A stretch of 64,000 nt of DNA. Origin: Artocarpus heterophyllus. Taxonomy: Eukaryota; Streptophyta; Magnoliopsida; Rosales; Moraceae. The DNA is taken from contig CM046341.1 in the NCBI GenBank assembly GCA_025403435.1, positions 5,403,462 to 5,467,461 on the forward strand, in the 5' to 3' direction. The position numbers were made by a program, and so were the translations under genes. How positions within the stretch are numbered: position 1 is the stretch's first letter; each line of letters begins with the position of its first letter. A model generated the notes under the pieces. That model was not told where the DNA came from. It saw only the letters and a program-made list of their open reading frames with translations, and did no database searches. Shown here in pieces: positions 1 to 13,030 of the stretch.

Positions 1-409
1 TATATGCTCTAAAATTATATTTAAAAAATTGACTTATTTTGCACTTGTTCTTTCCAATTTCCGTATTCCACTAAATTTGTAAATAAGTGGAGGACCCAAG
101 AAAAAAAAAGTCAATTAATTCCATGAAATTGTTCACATATGCTAAAATCGTAATACATCACATTTTAAACATACATTTACTATTTTTTCTTTGTTAATAC
201 GAAATCATGATAATTGTCATGAGTAGATTACATGGGGCCACGGATATATATATATATATATATAAACTAGTAATGCTGACATTGTGGTGACGAGGAGGAC
301 ATCAAAAAATGTTAATGTTGGGTTTTCTTTCTTTTTCATTGTTCAATAAAGTAATTTTCCCTCCAAAAAATACAACTTCGTAATTGCCTATATCTTTATA
401 TAAACAAAC

Positions 410-579
410 CCCCTGTTTGGCATTGTGGTGACGGTTCCCACCACAAACTCAGTTATAAACAGTGTAAAGCTCTCACATGCTACAGTAACAATTTAAAAAA
501 TTGCTACAGTGTAAAGCTTTCACATGCTACAGTAAAAGTGGTTCTCACTGCCGGTTCCCACCACCTTCCAAACACCCCC
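410..579. repeat. hAT-like MITE, TGCTACAGT family
   Basis: About 170 bp with inverted ends of the form CCCTGTTTGG...CCAAACACCCC. The internal halves are near-duplicates carrying the motif CACATGCTACAGTAA twice. The GTTTGG ends are typical of hAT-type MITEs. Diverged relatives with the same internal motif occur elsewhere in the window (about 15.7, 17.9, 24.4, 38.2 and 44.2 kb). No clear target duplication was seen. Confidence 0.55.
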
Positions 580-1164
580 AAAAAATAGATGAATAAAAAG
601 AAAAACTAGAGGAATTTAGCCAAAACCAAATTCGGTTGGTCGGCTGGCCTTAAAACTGCTTGTATAAATACTAGAAATTTGGGCCAATTTGGCCATATAT
701 ACAACCTAAAGTAATTCAAAAAAAATAAAAATAAAAAAGCAACAGCTTTCTAACAATTGTTATATTTTCATTAAAAAAACGATAGTTATATTTTTAGGTT
801 TTTTTTTTTTTGCACTCATTATGCATCATTATCATGTCAGACACATGCAATATACATGTAGTGTAACAAATATGGTTAAGCGAAGTGTTAATTTGGAAAA
901 TGTAACAACACATGCTTCTTGATGCTGACTATATTGGCAATACTAGCTATATTAGTCAATAATCATCTATGAATAGGGAAATCGTGTACAAAAAGAAAAA
1001 TAGTAGGCACTACATCTATTTTATTCAATCACACCCTATAATATATAGTAGTGTGTGTGCGTATATATATATACTTGATTTTCTTATGTATTAATGAGAT
1101 GATAAATATTATATCACATGAACTCTTTCCATAAATTGAAAAAGTATAGCCGACGGCAAGCCAT

Positions 1165-1203
<39 letters not shown>

Positions 1204-2822
1204 GTGACCTGTTATAATTTTATGTACTCTTCTATATATACATATATATATATATATAGTACGAACTTTTAATGTTCCCTCCTCGTGATTCTTTCCTTTT
1301 GTGTGTTTTCCTTATTTTTTGTTTTTGTTTTTATCTTTGTTTTTTGCTCCTTTTAATGTTCCATCCTCGTGATTCTTTCCTCTCTTTTTTTTTTTTTTGG
1401 CTGTAAGGATAGACGAGTGGTCTCTTTTGTGGGCAGTTTCCCGTGATGCCCTTTTTGAAGGTGAAGACAATTTTAGACCACACAAGATTCCAATATACAC
1501 CAAAAAGGTGGGGAAAAAAATGGTTTTTCAGCTTTTTTATAATTCGTCATCTGCGTTCTTTTGTAGATGGCGCAATCTGCCACTTGTGATTCATCCCAAG
1601 TAGATTTCTAAAGGATGACGTCGAGTTATGACCTAATGTAAGACTAGACAGAGAGATATGGCCGCCAAATATGCAGGAGGTATATTGTGTGGGTGATCAT
1701 ATATACGGGAGACCACCAAAATTGACCAACCAAAAATTTAATATGAAAAGAAACATGTAACAAATTAAAGTGCTGTCAAACAGAAATTAGGAAGCAAGTG
1801 CTGCCGACATATAAATATAAATGTATAATATGTGGGCAAGAATTTTACTCCACTAATAAAATATTTGTGTTTTAACCATCGGATAAAATAATTTTACTTC
1901 AACAGTTATATGTGTCACGCGTTGCAGTTTTTAATATAAATAGTTATAGATCTGACTATTAAAATTTTGATTCGACATTTAAAATATTATTTGTAATCGG
2001 TGTAAAATTATCTTCTCCACTATAAGAATTCTCTAATATGTATATATACAGGGCGTAGACACATACATATTCAAAGATATTTATATGTTAAAAAAGGGAA
2101 TATTACAAAATTTGTAACCTAAGTAATATTTAATACTATTATCTTATTTGATAAGAGCAAACAATATTGTTGAGGAGAAGATAAATATTGGTGCAAATTG
2201 AGCATTAAGTCAGGCATGCATGCATATGCATATTCACGAGAAAATTACTTAAAGGTTTGGTTAAAGAGAACAATTTTAAAAAGGGGATAACTTGCTTAGT
2301 ACAGAAAGCAAAGTTTGGACGAGAATACCGAGTTCTGCGGTGCAGGCGAAAGATTGGAACTTTGGAACTTTCCAAAGGCATGAAATTTAACTTTCATTCT
2401 TACCCAAGGGAGGGCCTATATATTCTATCGAAAACTAACAGAAATTATTAATGCTCATATGCCAACCGATATATCTTGCTAATCTGCAGGAGTTTGATTA
2501 TAATTAATTGATTAACACAACTATCAGAAAGCAATATATATTGAAGCATATTATATATCTATATATATATGTTTGGTGTGTATTCATGATCTGTACATGT
2601 TTGTACGTATGTATCACATATGTTAAACATTTTTCAATTTGTGCTTCTAAGTACAACGTAGTTATAATTTCACCCTTGATTTCGCTACAAACTAAAGGTT
2701 TAAACTTAAAATATTATGGAAATTATTTTATGTGAGAAAACATTATAATAAAACTGGTTTGAACCAAAATTTTTTAGATTGATCGAACTTAGTTTCTAGG
2801 ATGGGCCAGTAGAGTTCGAATC

Positions 2823-2859
<37 letters not shown>

Positions 2860-4492
2860 CAATTTAATAAACATGTGTTGCGGGTATATTACGTACCATG
2901 TACACTGATCCAACTCGTGCTTCTATATTGAGCACAAACCAGCAAAAAAAAGTATGGATGTTAGCAAATATGTATTACGTTTCTTTGCCCCTCTCTCTCT
3001 CTCTCTCTCTCTAATTAAATGAATTAGCTCTAGTGCATGAGTTCGCGCTTCAATTACCCCATATGGCCATACTTACAAAGCAAAATTGTATTCATAACAT
3101 ATAATTGCTTTGGAGAAAAAGCAATACTAGAGCATAATTGAGGACGAGATCATTATAAATTAATTATAGAGGGGGGGGAGAAAGAATAAGTGGGGTTTTG
3201 ACGGGATGGCAATACCTAAAAAGGACCAAAATTTCCTCATAATGCTCTGGAGAAAGGTTGAAGTGCCGACACCACGTTTTTTTTCTCTCTCTCTCTAGAA
3301 CTTTTTCAGTACCAAACCACATGATTTAACAACACCTATGCAATATTGACCCCAGAGGACTTGCAATCATCAACTCACTCATCAATGAGGCCGTTTGTGT
3401 TTGAAATATATGGTTATAACAGTTTTAGTTGTTATTAATATACGGAGAGGAGAGAGAGAGTGGAAAGACAAAAAAAATATTCAACTAGCACTGCAACACT
3501 TGCGCTTTCATAGTGCTCTCTGACTAGGATGATGAAAATGATTTTGCAAATAATTAAAAAAAAAAGGACCTAGAGAGAGAAGGAGTACCACTATGTGTTT
3601 TGTTCTTTTTCACGAAACACATCATATTTGAGGGACTAAAGTAAACTTGTGTTGCGGTTGATTGTCGTTTTGGTCATTGGGTGTCGTTTGCTTTACAAAT
3701 GCTAACATGGGAAGAAAAAAAGTGCATAATTTTTAACGCAATGCGAAGTTTTTATTCTAGCGTCCAGCATTTGGGCAAGAAAATTATTTTCCAGTGTAAT
3801 TTTATGTTTACTTAAATTTAAAATCAGCATTAAGTATAGGGTTATGTTTATTGCAAATGTCTATGTTAATGCTATATTTTGCACAAAAAAAAAAATTAAA
3901 AATAATATATTTGATATATTATTTTATTTTATGCTATATCTATATTTTGTTGTTTAATAACATTATTTTGACCTGCGCCCACTCAATTTAGGGTTATTCG
4001 TATTTTGTCTCTTGAATTATGAATTAGTCTCACATATCCCTCTTTGTAGATTTTGTTAAAAACAAATATAAGAAAGGAGTTTAAATAAGGTAATGTGGTC
4101 TTTTTCCGTTTATTTTAACATAACTCTAACCGATCAGATAAGTGAGATTCTTTTTTTCTCATTTTTGCTGTTTTATATGAAAATTCTAATAGAAGATGTT
4201 AAGTAGGATTAATTTATAATTTTAGGAGCCAAAATGAGAGTTTTTAAACTTCATGAAGTAAAATAATTAGAACGACCCTGAAGTTTAGAGGCTACGGGTG
4301 AGATTGGTCCTAATTATTAAGCTTTATAGGGGCTTGTTTCGGAGGGCTCCTAATTATTAACTAAGTGCCTGTTTGGGAGGGCTCCTAGAAGCTGCTTATG
4401 GCTTTTAAGTCCAAAAGTTGCTTCTAAAATTGTTTAGATAATCTGTCAATAGTGCTTTCACTCTTCAAAAGTGCTTCTAGTCAAACCTATAA

Positions 4493-5068
4493 AGGGTCCG
4501 TTTGGCACAGTTTCTGCTTGTGTTTTTAATCAGTAGAAGAAAAGAAGCAAAAGCTATATCTTTTTAGTAAGTATTTGAAACTATATTTTTAAAAGAGTTT
4601 TCATGGGTCAACAAAGTTTCAATTTTTTTTTTTTAAAAGTAACAAAATGTTATTTTAAGCTTGTAATGTATTATTAATACCTAATACAAATTTTAAAGTC
4701 TATTTCAAAAGTGTTTTTTTGAGAAGCTATATTTTATAACTTTAACAGGATGTACTTCTAAAAAACAAAAGCACTTCTGACAATTCACTCAAATACTTCC
4801 AGAAGCAGTTTTTGGACTCAAGAAACCAAAAGCAGCTTCTAGGAAGCCCTTTCAAACAAGCCCAAAATGTAGCTTCTCAAAAAAATACTTTTGAAATAAA
4901 CTATAAAACTCATATTAGAGTGTTAATAATACATTATAAACTTAAATATGTTGACCCATTTAAGCTCTTTTAAAAATATGGCTCTAAACACTTAACGAAA
5001 GCTAATGCTTTTGTTTCTCTATATCTATTGACTAAAAACATAAGCAAAAGTTATGCCCAACGGACTCT
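4493..5068. repeat. Foldback MITE cluster with long inverted repeats
   Basis: The left side begins AGGGTCCGTTTGGCA. The right side ends ...GCCCAACGGACTCT, whose reverse complement repeats the left end and continues to match inward for well over 150 bp, including GTATTATTAA and GGGTCAAC segments. In the middle, about 4795-4865 holds the inverse of a GGGAGGGCTCCTAGAAGCTGC motif also present at about 4375-4395, so several insertions are nested. A diverged single copy lies at 26185-26540. Confidence 0.55.
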
Positions 5069-5447
5069 AAATTAAAAAGGCAAACTTAATCTTTTAAATA
5101 ATTTGAAAACCACAATATTATTATTAACAAGTGATAATCAGTTGTCAAAATATAGCATATGTTAGAATATTTTTAATGCAATATTAAATTTTTGTACTTG
5201 TGCCAAATTTTGGCATTTAAGATCAGAACCTTGAAGTAATTCAACAAGGAGCAAAACATCCTTCACATTGTATAGGTAATAAATATTGGGGAGGTCTATG
5301 GTGGGGCCTTTTTTCTTCCACAGGCAGAGAATGTTTGGAGAACGATCTGAAGATTGATATTCAATCTCAACATGGTTCTACATGATCTCGCCTACATCGA
5401 ATCCTTACCTAGATACAATAAAAATAAATAGAAAACCATTATATATA

Positions 5448-6430
5448 GGGTTTGTTTATGGTGGAGGGCCTTTTTTTACTCTAATGTTAGAGTAAAATCC
5501 AAAAGCTCATATTCAATCTTAGCTAGAGCTTATATGGTCTCTTCCACACTAAATTACAACTTAAATAGAAATAATAATAATTAAAAACTAAAAACCTATT
5601 TTTAAAAATCTGAAAATACAAAAAATCTGAAAATACCCAAATCTACTGCTAGCAACGACCACTTTTATCTGCTGTCCACAACCTCCCTCCGCCTTGGGTT
5701 CCAATGGTAGTCGATATAACGTCACGAAATTCGTGACCTCATGATAGATTCCGGACGAAATTGCCCCTAAATTGCACTTGAATTAGCAGCTATCAGGGAG
5801 AAAGATAAAAACATCTCATACAAATTTCATACAAGTTTCGTATAAATCATAAATTAATTTTGCAAATTCACAAATTAATTTTACCAATTCAAGATAACCA
5901 ATATACAAATTTTACAATTTTTCTCCTAAAGTAATAGGGAAAAAACCCATTAATTTCAGAATACAAAAAAGAAAGCCTACAAGCCCAAATTCTGGTGAAT
6001 GGCACTAGAGAAGTCGACGATTGCACGAGTCTGGCGTCGCTTGCCAAGGTAGTTGCCGTTGATCTCCTTGGCATCGGCAATGCCGCGAGTTGGAGCTGCA
6101 GGGAAGGTCGCAATTCAGTGGTGATTTGACTTAGGCAGGGACTGATCCGCAGTGGATGGGTTCACAGCTATTTTTCTTCAGTTTTTTTCTCTGATATGTT
6201 TGATTTGGATATGATTTTAGGGTTTTGAATGATTGATTAAGATTAAAGCTTTAGTGAGATCAATGCTTGGGATTTTTTAGGTAAAAATTAACATAAAAAG
6301 GACATGTGATCAGATGTGATTGGTTTTATTTTAGTTTTTATACACATCATAATTTTGAGCCGTTGATATATAATCTAAAGTTGCATATTTTGTTGTGGAG
6401 AATTTCGGCTCCTCCACTATAAAATTTCCC
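5448..6430. mobile_element. Non-autonomous Mutator-like element with 9-bp TSD
   Basis: The element starts GGGTTTGTTTATGGTGGAGG and its right end, read in reverse complement, is GGGAAATTTTATAGTGGAGG. These are imperfect terminal inverted repeats of about 24 bp. It is flanked on both sides by the same 9 bp, TTATATATA (5439-5447 and 6431-6439), the duplication length made by Mutator transposases. The caveat is that the duplication is AT-simple. No transposase is visible. The interior at about 5640-6180 is GC-richer than its surroundings and contains a protein-like frame (see the separate entry), as in Pack-MULE gene-fragment capture. Confidence 0.55.
5980..6114 (-). pseudogene. Possible captured exon fragment inside the MULE
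   Basis: On the minus strand a 45-codon frame between stops reads as ordinary protein, with the core ADAKEINGNYLGKRRQTR and balanced composition, unlike the surrounding AT-rich DNA. There is no ATG at its start and it ends in a TAG. It lies in the GC-rich centre of a 983-bp element with terminal inverted repeats. I do not recognise the parent gene. A captured exon piece is my inference; chance openness in GC-richer DNA is the alternative. Confidence 0.25.
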
Positions 6431-6439
6431 TTATATATA

Positions 6440-7721
6440 TGTATATAGAAGAAAAAAACCACTACGTTTAAGAAATTAAAAAAAAAATCAAAATAATCTC
6501 AAAATTAACCACATCTTTTAAAAAAATTAAACCATTTCAATAAATTAATATACTTTTAAACCCAGATTAAACTCTCTTTTAAAAAAAAAAATCATTTCAA
6601 CGCTAACCCAATCAAAAGTTGAAATCCTGATAGGACTCGTCGTTCAGAATTGATCGGGATGTCGTTCAGTTGATTTTATAAACAAAACGACATATGGTTA
6701 ACATGGAAGACAGCAAAATCAAAAGTGCAAACTAAATGTCGTTTATGACGTCTCAAACCACCGAAAACAATAGACCACTTGTCGTTTTATACCGTAACCA
6801 ACAAATATAAAAGAATGTCGCTTTTTTTTTTTTAATATTTTTGTCGCTTATTTTCAATTGACTGGAAAACTTAACAAATTAGGGCAAACAGCTTTTGACT
6901 TAAAAGATGCTTGTGTGGATCAACTCGTAAAAAATGCTTTTAGTTTTTATGAATATGTTTAGAAGAAACCAACCCTTTAACACTTATGAAAAAAATGTTT
7001 ATAAAAAGGTTTTTTATTTATTTTTGTGACCATTTATTTAAAAATAACAAATAAAAGATGTTATCGGCATATTTAAACTTGCACTGCTTTTTATACCAAT
7101 AAATAAATAGGAAAAGTACGAGGTTGTTTCACAGTTAACAAAAACGACATTCGGACTCCCAATTTCCAGCCGCCGCCAGCCGACTTATGAGGAGTTTCCA
7201 GAAGCCAGACCCAGGACAAGCACACTCTTTCACCTTCTCTCTGTTTGTTTCTCGGGGAAAAAAGAAGTTCAAACTTTTCTTGGCGCCACCGGAGTTAGAA
7301 AGTGGCAAGGTCCGACCGAGAGTTCTGTCCCTCCCCGGATAAAGCTGACCTGGGTCATCCTCGTACGTTTTCGCATTGTTCTTTTTCTGGGTCTTTTTTT
7401 TTTTTTTTGCTTTCTGATGATAGTGATTAGTTTGATGGCTTTTCGTTGAGGTTCAACAGATTTGCCGAAGTGGGGTTATTTTTTTTCTTTGAGTTTTGTA
7501 CCTTCGTTGTCAAGACGACGTAATTTTTACTCCAAAAAAAAAGCTTAATTCGCAGATTTAGCTTAGTACTATACGAAGTTACATTGACATAGTCCCACTT
7601 TGTAGTCTGAGATGTAAAGTGCATTCTTGTGTTTTGTTTTGTTTTGCTCTGTTTCAGCTAAATTTACGTATCCACAATCCTTATTGAATTGGTAGGATTG
7701 GCAAAGTCTGGGTTGGAAACC
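6440..7721. other. RRN3 upstream region and probable 5' UTR
   Basis: AT-rich to about 7130, then base composition changes at 7145-7340 (CCGCCGCCAGCCGAC and a CT-rich stretch), which looks like the promoter/5' UTR of RRN3. An acceptor-like CAG at 7655-7657 lies 64 bp before the start codon, so a 5' UTR intron ending there is likely. The donor could not be fixed; a GTACG at about 7363 is a candidate. No upstream coding exon was found. Confidence 0.4.
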
Positions 7722-10700
7722 ATGGGAGTTGTTGATCCTAGGAATGAAGAAGCAGGATTTCACGAGATGAATGATGTTGTTTTCAGTGATTCTGACTTAG
7801 TATATCATGTCAGGGATGTTCTTATTTCAGTCTCAAAGGTGAGTTCCTTAAACACTTGGGCGTGTTTTATTTCATATTATGACCTTATTTTTACCGAAAA
7901 CTACACTTCAATGAGCTTGTTGACAATTGCATATATTTTTACCTAAAAGTTTGATACTTTAAACTCGGTGATCCGGATATCATGTTTATAGTAACTAGGC
8001 TTAGACCTTGTTTGGTAGGAGGGAAACGTGGAAGGAAGGAAACGGGCGAGGACATAAGTGGAAGGGGAGAGAAAAGAGGAGGTAATGGATTAGGCGAAGA
8101 AAATCCATGAAACGAACTCCGTTTAATCTTTTCCAATATGGAGAGATTAGAAGGGGGAATCTGTACCAAACACAATAAGAAAAAGGTCCTCTCCTTCCTC
8201 CCCATTTTTCTCAACTAGGTTGTCTACTTTTCTTTCCTTCCTATTTCGTTCTCTCTTACCAAACACAGCCTTAGCTTTTGAAGTCGAACTACACTAATGG
8301 CTTAATATGAAGTTCCCAATTTTTTTCCCTGAATTAATGGTCGGATGATAATAACTATTCGTTAAATAAGTCGAGGTATGTAATTTTCTTTTTTAAAAGT
8401 GATGAGACTGAATTCTGTTGTTGCAGGGTGAGACGGATGAGTACAATCAGCTTGTTGATATTTTGCACCACAGGATATCTCTTTCTCCTGGTGAGGTGGC
8501 CCTTCTTGTGGTAAGTTTTCCATTGATAGTTCATTCGATAGTCAAAGCTACTAGGCAGGATTTTCACTTTTTACTTGCTTTTCCATTATGCTGTAATTAA
8601 ATTTGTCCGTTATTTATGTTTGGCAGACAAGTTTGAAGGCACTCTCTGGTGCAGTTATGTATATAGATAACGTCCTGCATGACTTGCTTCTTGAATCGGT
8701 TAGTTAACACTTGGATGGGCCTCTTTTGAACTGTTTCTTTCTTTCCTTTTGTTTTGCTTGATTGTGTACTAACTTAATATATACGATACTGCATGTTCTT
8801 CAGATATTCTCAATGAGCATGTGGAACTATGGACCTGATGTAATGGATGCATTGCTCGAACTGATCGTTTCGCTGGTATGTGGTTTTCCCCCCATTGCCG
8901 TCTGGTTGGCTGAATTTTGAGAATTACTTTGGCAAGTCCTTCATATTGTTTCATCTTCAAAATATTGCAGGCTGCTTCAAATGGAAAATTTGTTGACTCG
9001 TGTTTAGAGTTGCTGGTATGCAATTTCACGCCTCCTTATTCGTTCATGCCTATGCTGGATCGGCCACGTGGTGTTACTAGAAAGGGCCAAGTTCTATCTC
9101 GTGTTCATTTGGCTTTGAAAGATATAGCTGATTTGGTGCCTCTTTCCCCCATGAGATTATTACCGATTGTGATACAGAGAAAGCCACACTACTATTCTCA
9201 AGAAAAAGTGAGTTCATTAGATGCTAGATTTTGTTAAACCCGCTAATTGTTTGTGGAAAATGTTTAAAAAGAATGGTATTTACCAAAATATTTTATGCCT
9301 TGAAATTTTTTGTATCTCTATATCGCATTAACTTTACTACAAACCTACTCTACTTTTCTTGTAGGTTCTTGTGTCATATGTGGAAAACATGTTGAAATTG
9401 GAGGGTGGCCTTTTTGGTGAACTTGTCAGAAGCACAATGCTCTCAGGGGTGGTGGATTTGCTGATAGATTTGGATGTAAGAATATTGAAATTTCTCTATG
9501 ATCTAGTAGCTAATGCCCCTTGTGTTCTATAGGTTCCACAACAATTCAAACCCATTTGTTATAGCCTTTTCTCACAAAAAATTTGAATTTCTACTCAAAC
9601 TTTCTATTCGAACCTACGAACCAAACAGGCCACAAGCGTTTAGACATTGCATTGTTTATGAAGATGTTACATATTTTTTCAGGTGGAGATTGGATGGGAT
9701 GATATTCTACAAGATGACCCTACTAAAGGCATCTTTAAGATGGAGCTAGAAGATAATGAAGAAGCTATGGATGATGAGTTTGAGGATGGTAGTGAGGTAT
9801 GGTTCTAACAATATCACTTGGGAAATATTACTGATTTTAAGGAAGGCTACTTTGTGTATCACCATATGGTATTTGAAGGATTCGCTTACAAATGTATCAC
9901 TAAAGCAGAAAATGCTGATGAATTCGCAAAATTAGAACAAACATTCATGCTTTTTGCTTATGAAGATTTTTTTAAGGGTTCTTAAGGTCCTTTTTTTTTT
10001 GTTAATAAACCTTTTTTTCTCCCCCTATCTTTATTGTTTATGGTGTTTTTACTCTGCCATTATAAAGTAATGAGGTTATTTTAATTTGTACAGCTTCCTA
10101 GAGAACTAAGTCGAAAAAGTTTAGGAGTAAATAAATTTGCAGAAAAGTTGGATAGCTTGTTAGTACTAACATTCGAGCATCTTGAATCCTGCAAAGCTAG
10201 TGGCCGTTTAGTTCAGGTATCTTTTAATCCTCTCTCTCTCTCTCTCTGCTTTTTCCCTTTACTTTTGTATATGGCCTCTTCTTTTCTTTTAACATGTATG
10301 ATCTTCTCTTATGTTATGATTAGTATTAATTATTATTGTTTTTCAATGGTGTTGGTAGGTGTTTGAAAATCTACTTCATTCATTTCAGAAAACTGTTCTG
10401 ACTGCATATAAATCGAAATTTGCCCAGGTTACGAATATAAATTCACATTATTTTTTTAACATTCTTCAAGATTCAAGTACTAGTTTACAGCAATGTCTGT
10501 GCTGATGCAATGTTTTTGGTCCTTCTCATTGCAGTTTGTAATGTTCCATGCTTGTTCTCTAGATCCCGAAAACTGCGGTGCAAGATTTGCTACGGTGCTC
10601 ACAGATATTTTTGTTTCTCATGCCTACCCCCCGCTTTTAAGGTAATTTTACTATTATTCTTTTTGGTCATTACCCCTTTTTTTCCAATTTGCACCTACAA

Positions 10701-12728
10701 TTCTCTTTTTTTTTTTCATTCTTTTTTTTTTGAAAGGAATTTCTTTTTCTATGTGTTTGTGTAAAATTTATTCAGAAGGGCTTAAATATTTTTGTATGAA
10801 GGATTCATTGTTGGGTCACAGTAGATGGTTCTGGTTTGGGGCATTTGAGCATGCCTGTCTCTTGACATGTACTAACGATTATGTCACAGAAGCATTGGAG
10901 AACCTGGGATGAGCGAGAAATAAATCATATTCAAACAACATATTTCCTTCAAAAAAATTATGCAGATGCACTATTTTAGTTTAGTGTACATCCCTCGCCT
11001 TATAATCCCCTTGTCGGAAGTTTCAATACAACTTATACAAGTACATGAGAAACAGTTCAGAGGCTAATCTTCTGTACTAATAAGCTTGATATGTCGGGCT
11101 AGTTTTTTTCCCTTTTTAGTTTTTATCATTTGTATGGTATTTTTTATTTAAAGTTTTTTGTTCCTTGATTTGGAAGCATGCTATGGCCCACTTTCTCTAC
11201 ACATCGTTGTTTCTGATATCGAATTAATTTTATATTTTGTTACTGCAGAATGAGCGCAGTGGCTTATCTAGCTAGCTATTTGTCTCGGGGCAAGTTTTTA
11301 TCAACTTCATTGGTCATCGATTTCCTGAAAAGGTTATTGCTAAAACTAAAATAATAAAACGGAACAAATAAAGGATTTATTTTTGAAACTTTTGTCATGT
11401 GTGAATCTGGTGACAGGTTGGTGGAATGGTGTTTGAGTTACTGCAAAACCCAAGAAGGCAAAATAGACCCGAAAGCTCACAGAATCTTCTACTCTGGATG
11501 CCAGGTACGTCTACCCCTTGTTTGTGCTTCATCCACTCTAACAGGATGACTCAGTTTCACTCTGAGCTGAATTATGCAATCTTTATGCAGTAATTTCTTA
11601 TCTGGTTATGCTCGTCTTATTTGCACAGGCGATCATGTACGTGCTGTGTTTCCATATGAGATCATTATTGGCTGTTCCGCGCTTCAAATCACGGCTTTTT
11701 GTTTTGCCATTAGACGTGATCTTGTCTCATAAATTGAGCCCCTTTAAGGTAAGAAGCCGATTTCAGCATTCAGAATTCCCTCATATTCTATTGCCAATTT
11801 GATTCCTTTTTCGTCAATAATAGGATAAGGATAGAATGGCCCTGAATGCATCACAGAAAATGCGAGCCTGTTTTATAGTTTTTAAAAATCCAATTCATAA
11901 CATACAAGTGGAATTTGGTCATGTTTGAATGGTCGTGAACTTAATAAGAGAAATGCATAGGTGTTTTTTCATATCGTTAGTCCTTTTCCTTCTAATTTTC
12001 TCATAGCTTTATCACATCATGGTCTCTAATTCTTTCTATATATATAAATTTTTTTACAGGTTTGTCTGCCTTCTGTAGTAGAGGAGTTTCTACAGCAAGC
12101 AAAAGCAGCAGGTTTATTCGCTACGTCCGAGAAAATTAATTTCGACAATCACCTGGAATCTGAGCTTTCAAGGGCTTTTGGTGGGATGGATAGACTCGAC
12201 ATGTTCTTCCCGTTTGACCCATGTTTGCTAAAGAAAAGTGACAGGTTCATATTCTTTGCTTCAGTGCAAGTAGTTTTAGGAAACTCCATAGCACATAATC
12301 TGCTTATGAAAGACCTCTCTTTCTAGCAACAAAAGAACACAAATCTTGTGCTTTGTTTTTATTTTGACTTTGTGTCTAAAAGTTTAAACGTGCAAATTTT
12401 CATCTTTGAGGCTGATTTTTGATTTTTGTCAACATGAAGGTTCATCCGACCAAACTTCATATACTGGTCAATGGTCAGACCGACTTACGATGACGATGAA
12501 GAATGTAGCAACGATGAAGAAGCTGCCGAGGTTTTTGTCTATGGAAACAACGTGAATATAATGAATGATGGGGTCGTAGGAACCTTTGAAGACCTTGATC
12601 TAGACAATTTCGACTCCACCTTGAACAGAATGTCCATTACACCCCGGCACCAGATTGGGGGCGCGTTGAAAGAGCCTGCTCGAATGCCATCGAGATTAAG
12701 ACCCTCAACAAGTCCAGAGTCTTTGTGA
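7722..12728 (+). CDS. RRN3: RRN3 / TIF-IA, RNA polymerase I initiation factor
   Basis: RRN3 binds Pol I in the nucleolus and bridges it to the rDNA promoter complex. I join 15 exons: 7722-7838, 8427-8510, 8627-8698, 8804-8875, 8971-9207, 9365-9475, 9683-9796, 10094-10216, 10359-10427, 10535-10641, 11249-11332, 11417-11504, 11629-11748, 12060-12244, 12440-12728. All introns are GT-AG and the frame closes exactly (1872 nt, 623 residues), a normal length for the family. Family signatures are YLASYLSRGKF and FYSGCQAIMYVLCFHMRSL in the HEAT-repeat body, LSPFKVCLPSVVEEF, and near the C-terminus FFPFDPCLL and FIRPNFIYW (529-537). Acidic runs lie at about 254-269 and 545-557; an acidic insert between repeats is typical. 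The start is the first in-frame ATG, beginning MGVVDPRNEE. A GTTTGG-ended MITE sits in intron 1. It looks intact. Confidence 0.92.
8004..8270. repeat. Tourist-like MITE in RRN3 intron 1
   Basis: The ends are inverted repeats: GACCTTGTTTGGTAGGAG at the left and, in reverse complement, GGCTGTGTTTGGTAAGAG at the right. TTA flanks both sides (8001-8003 and 8271-8273), the 3-bp target of PIF/Harbinger (Tourist) MITEs. An alternative boundary one base either way gives a CTTAG direct repeat. It is purine-rich in its left half and pyrimidine-rich in its right half, so it can fold back. It lies wholly inside the intron and leaves both splice sites intact. Confidence 0.6.
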
Positions 12729-13030
12729 TTTCAAATTTCTTAGCCAGTTTAATTGTTTCATATGGTAGATTAGAGAAAGAAAGCTCCCCGTTTTTTGTAG
12801 GGAGGAAAAGAGGAAAGCCATGTTGGCCAAAATGTCAGCCAGTCGCAGCCTTCTCCGGGCATGTATATTGGACTATGCTGATGGTGGTTTATGGTCAGAG
12901 TTTTGCTCTAGTTTTTATTGTTATTATTATTATTTGGCTGGAACTGGCCTCTAGTTTTGTTGGTTCTTTTATCCTTTTAATGTATAGAACTTTGTTCTCA
13001 TAAAATAAATAAATAAATAAACAAGTATAG
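12729..13030 (+). other. RRN3 3' UTR with AATAAA poly(A) signals
   Basis: T-rich sequence after the TGA, ending in tandem AATAAA motifs at about 13004-13020 that probably set the poly(A) site. The open frame that crosses this stretch (12725-13003) overlaps the stop codon and looks like UTR, not a gene. Confidence 0.5.

Larger units (their letters stand above)
1..5447. other. Intergenic DNA with MITEs and AT microsatellites
   Basis: AT-rich DNA in which I find no gene. Short open frames here (for example around 1.3-1.6, 2.3 and 2.6 kb) resemble no family and have low-complexity composition. It contains (AT)n tracts near 1173-1201 and 2825-2856, a (CT)n tract near 2992-3012, a MITE at 410-579 and a cluster of foldback MITEs at about 4370-5068. 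A diverged pair of about 110-bp segments (about 5289-5400 and 5449-5560) begins with GGTCTATGGTGG / GTTTATGGTGG, the second being the terminus of the MULE annotated next. Confidence 0.6.

Noticed and set aside
12725..13003. 92-codon frame after RRN3
   Set aside because: Overlaps the RRN3 stop and runs through its 3' UTR; no homology.
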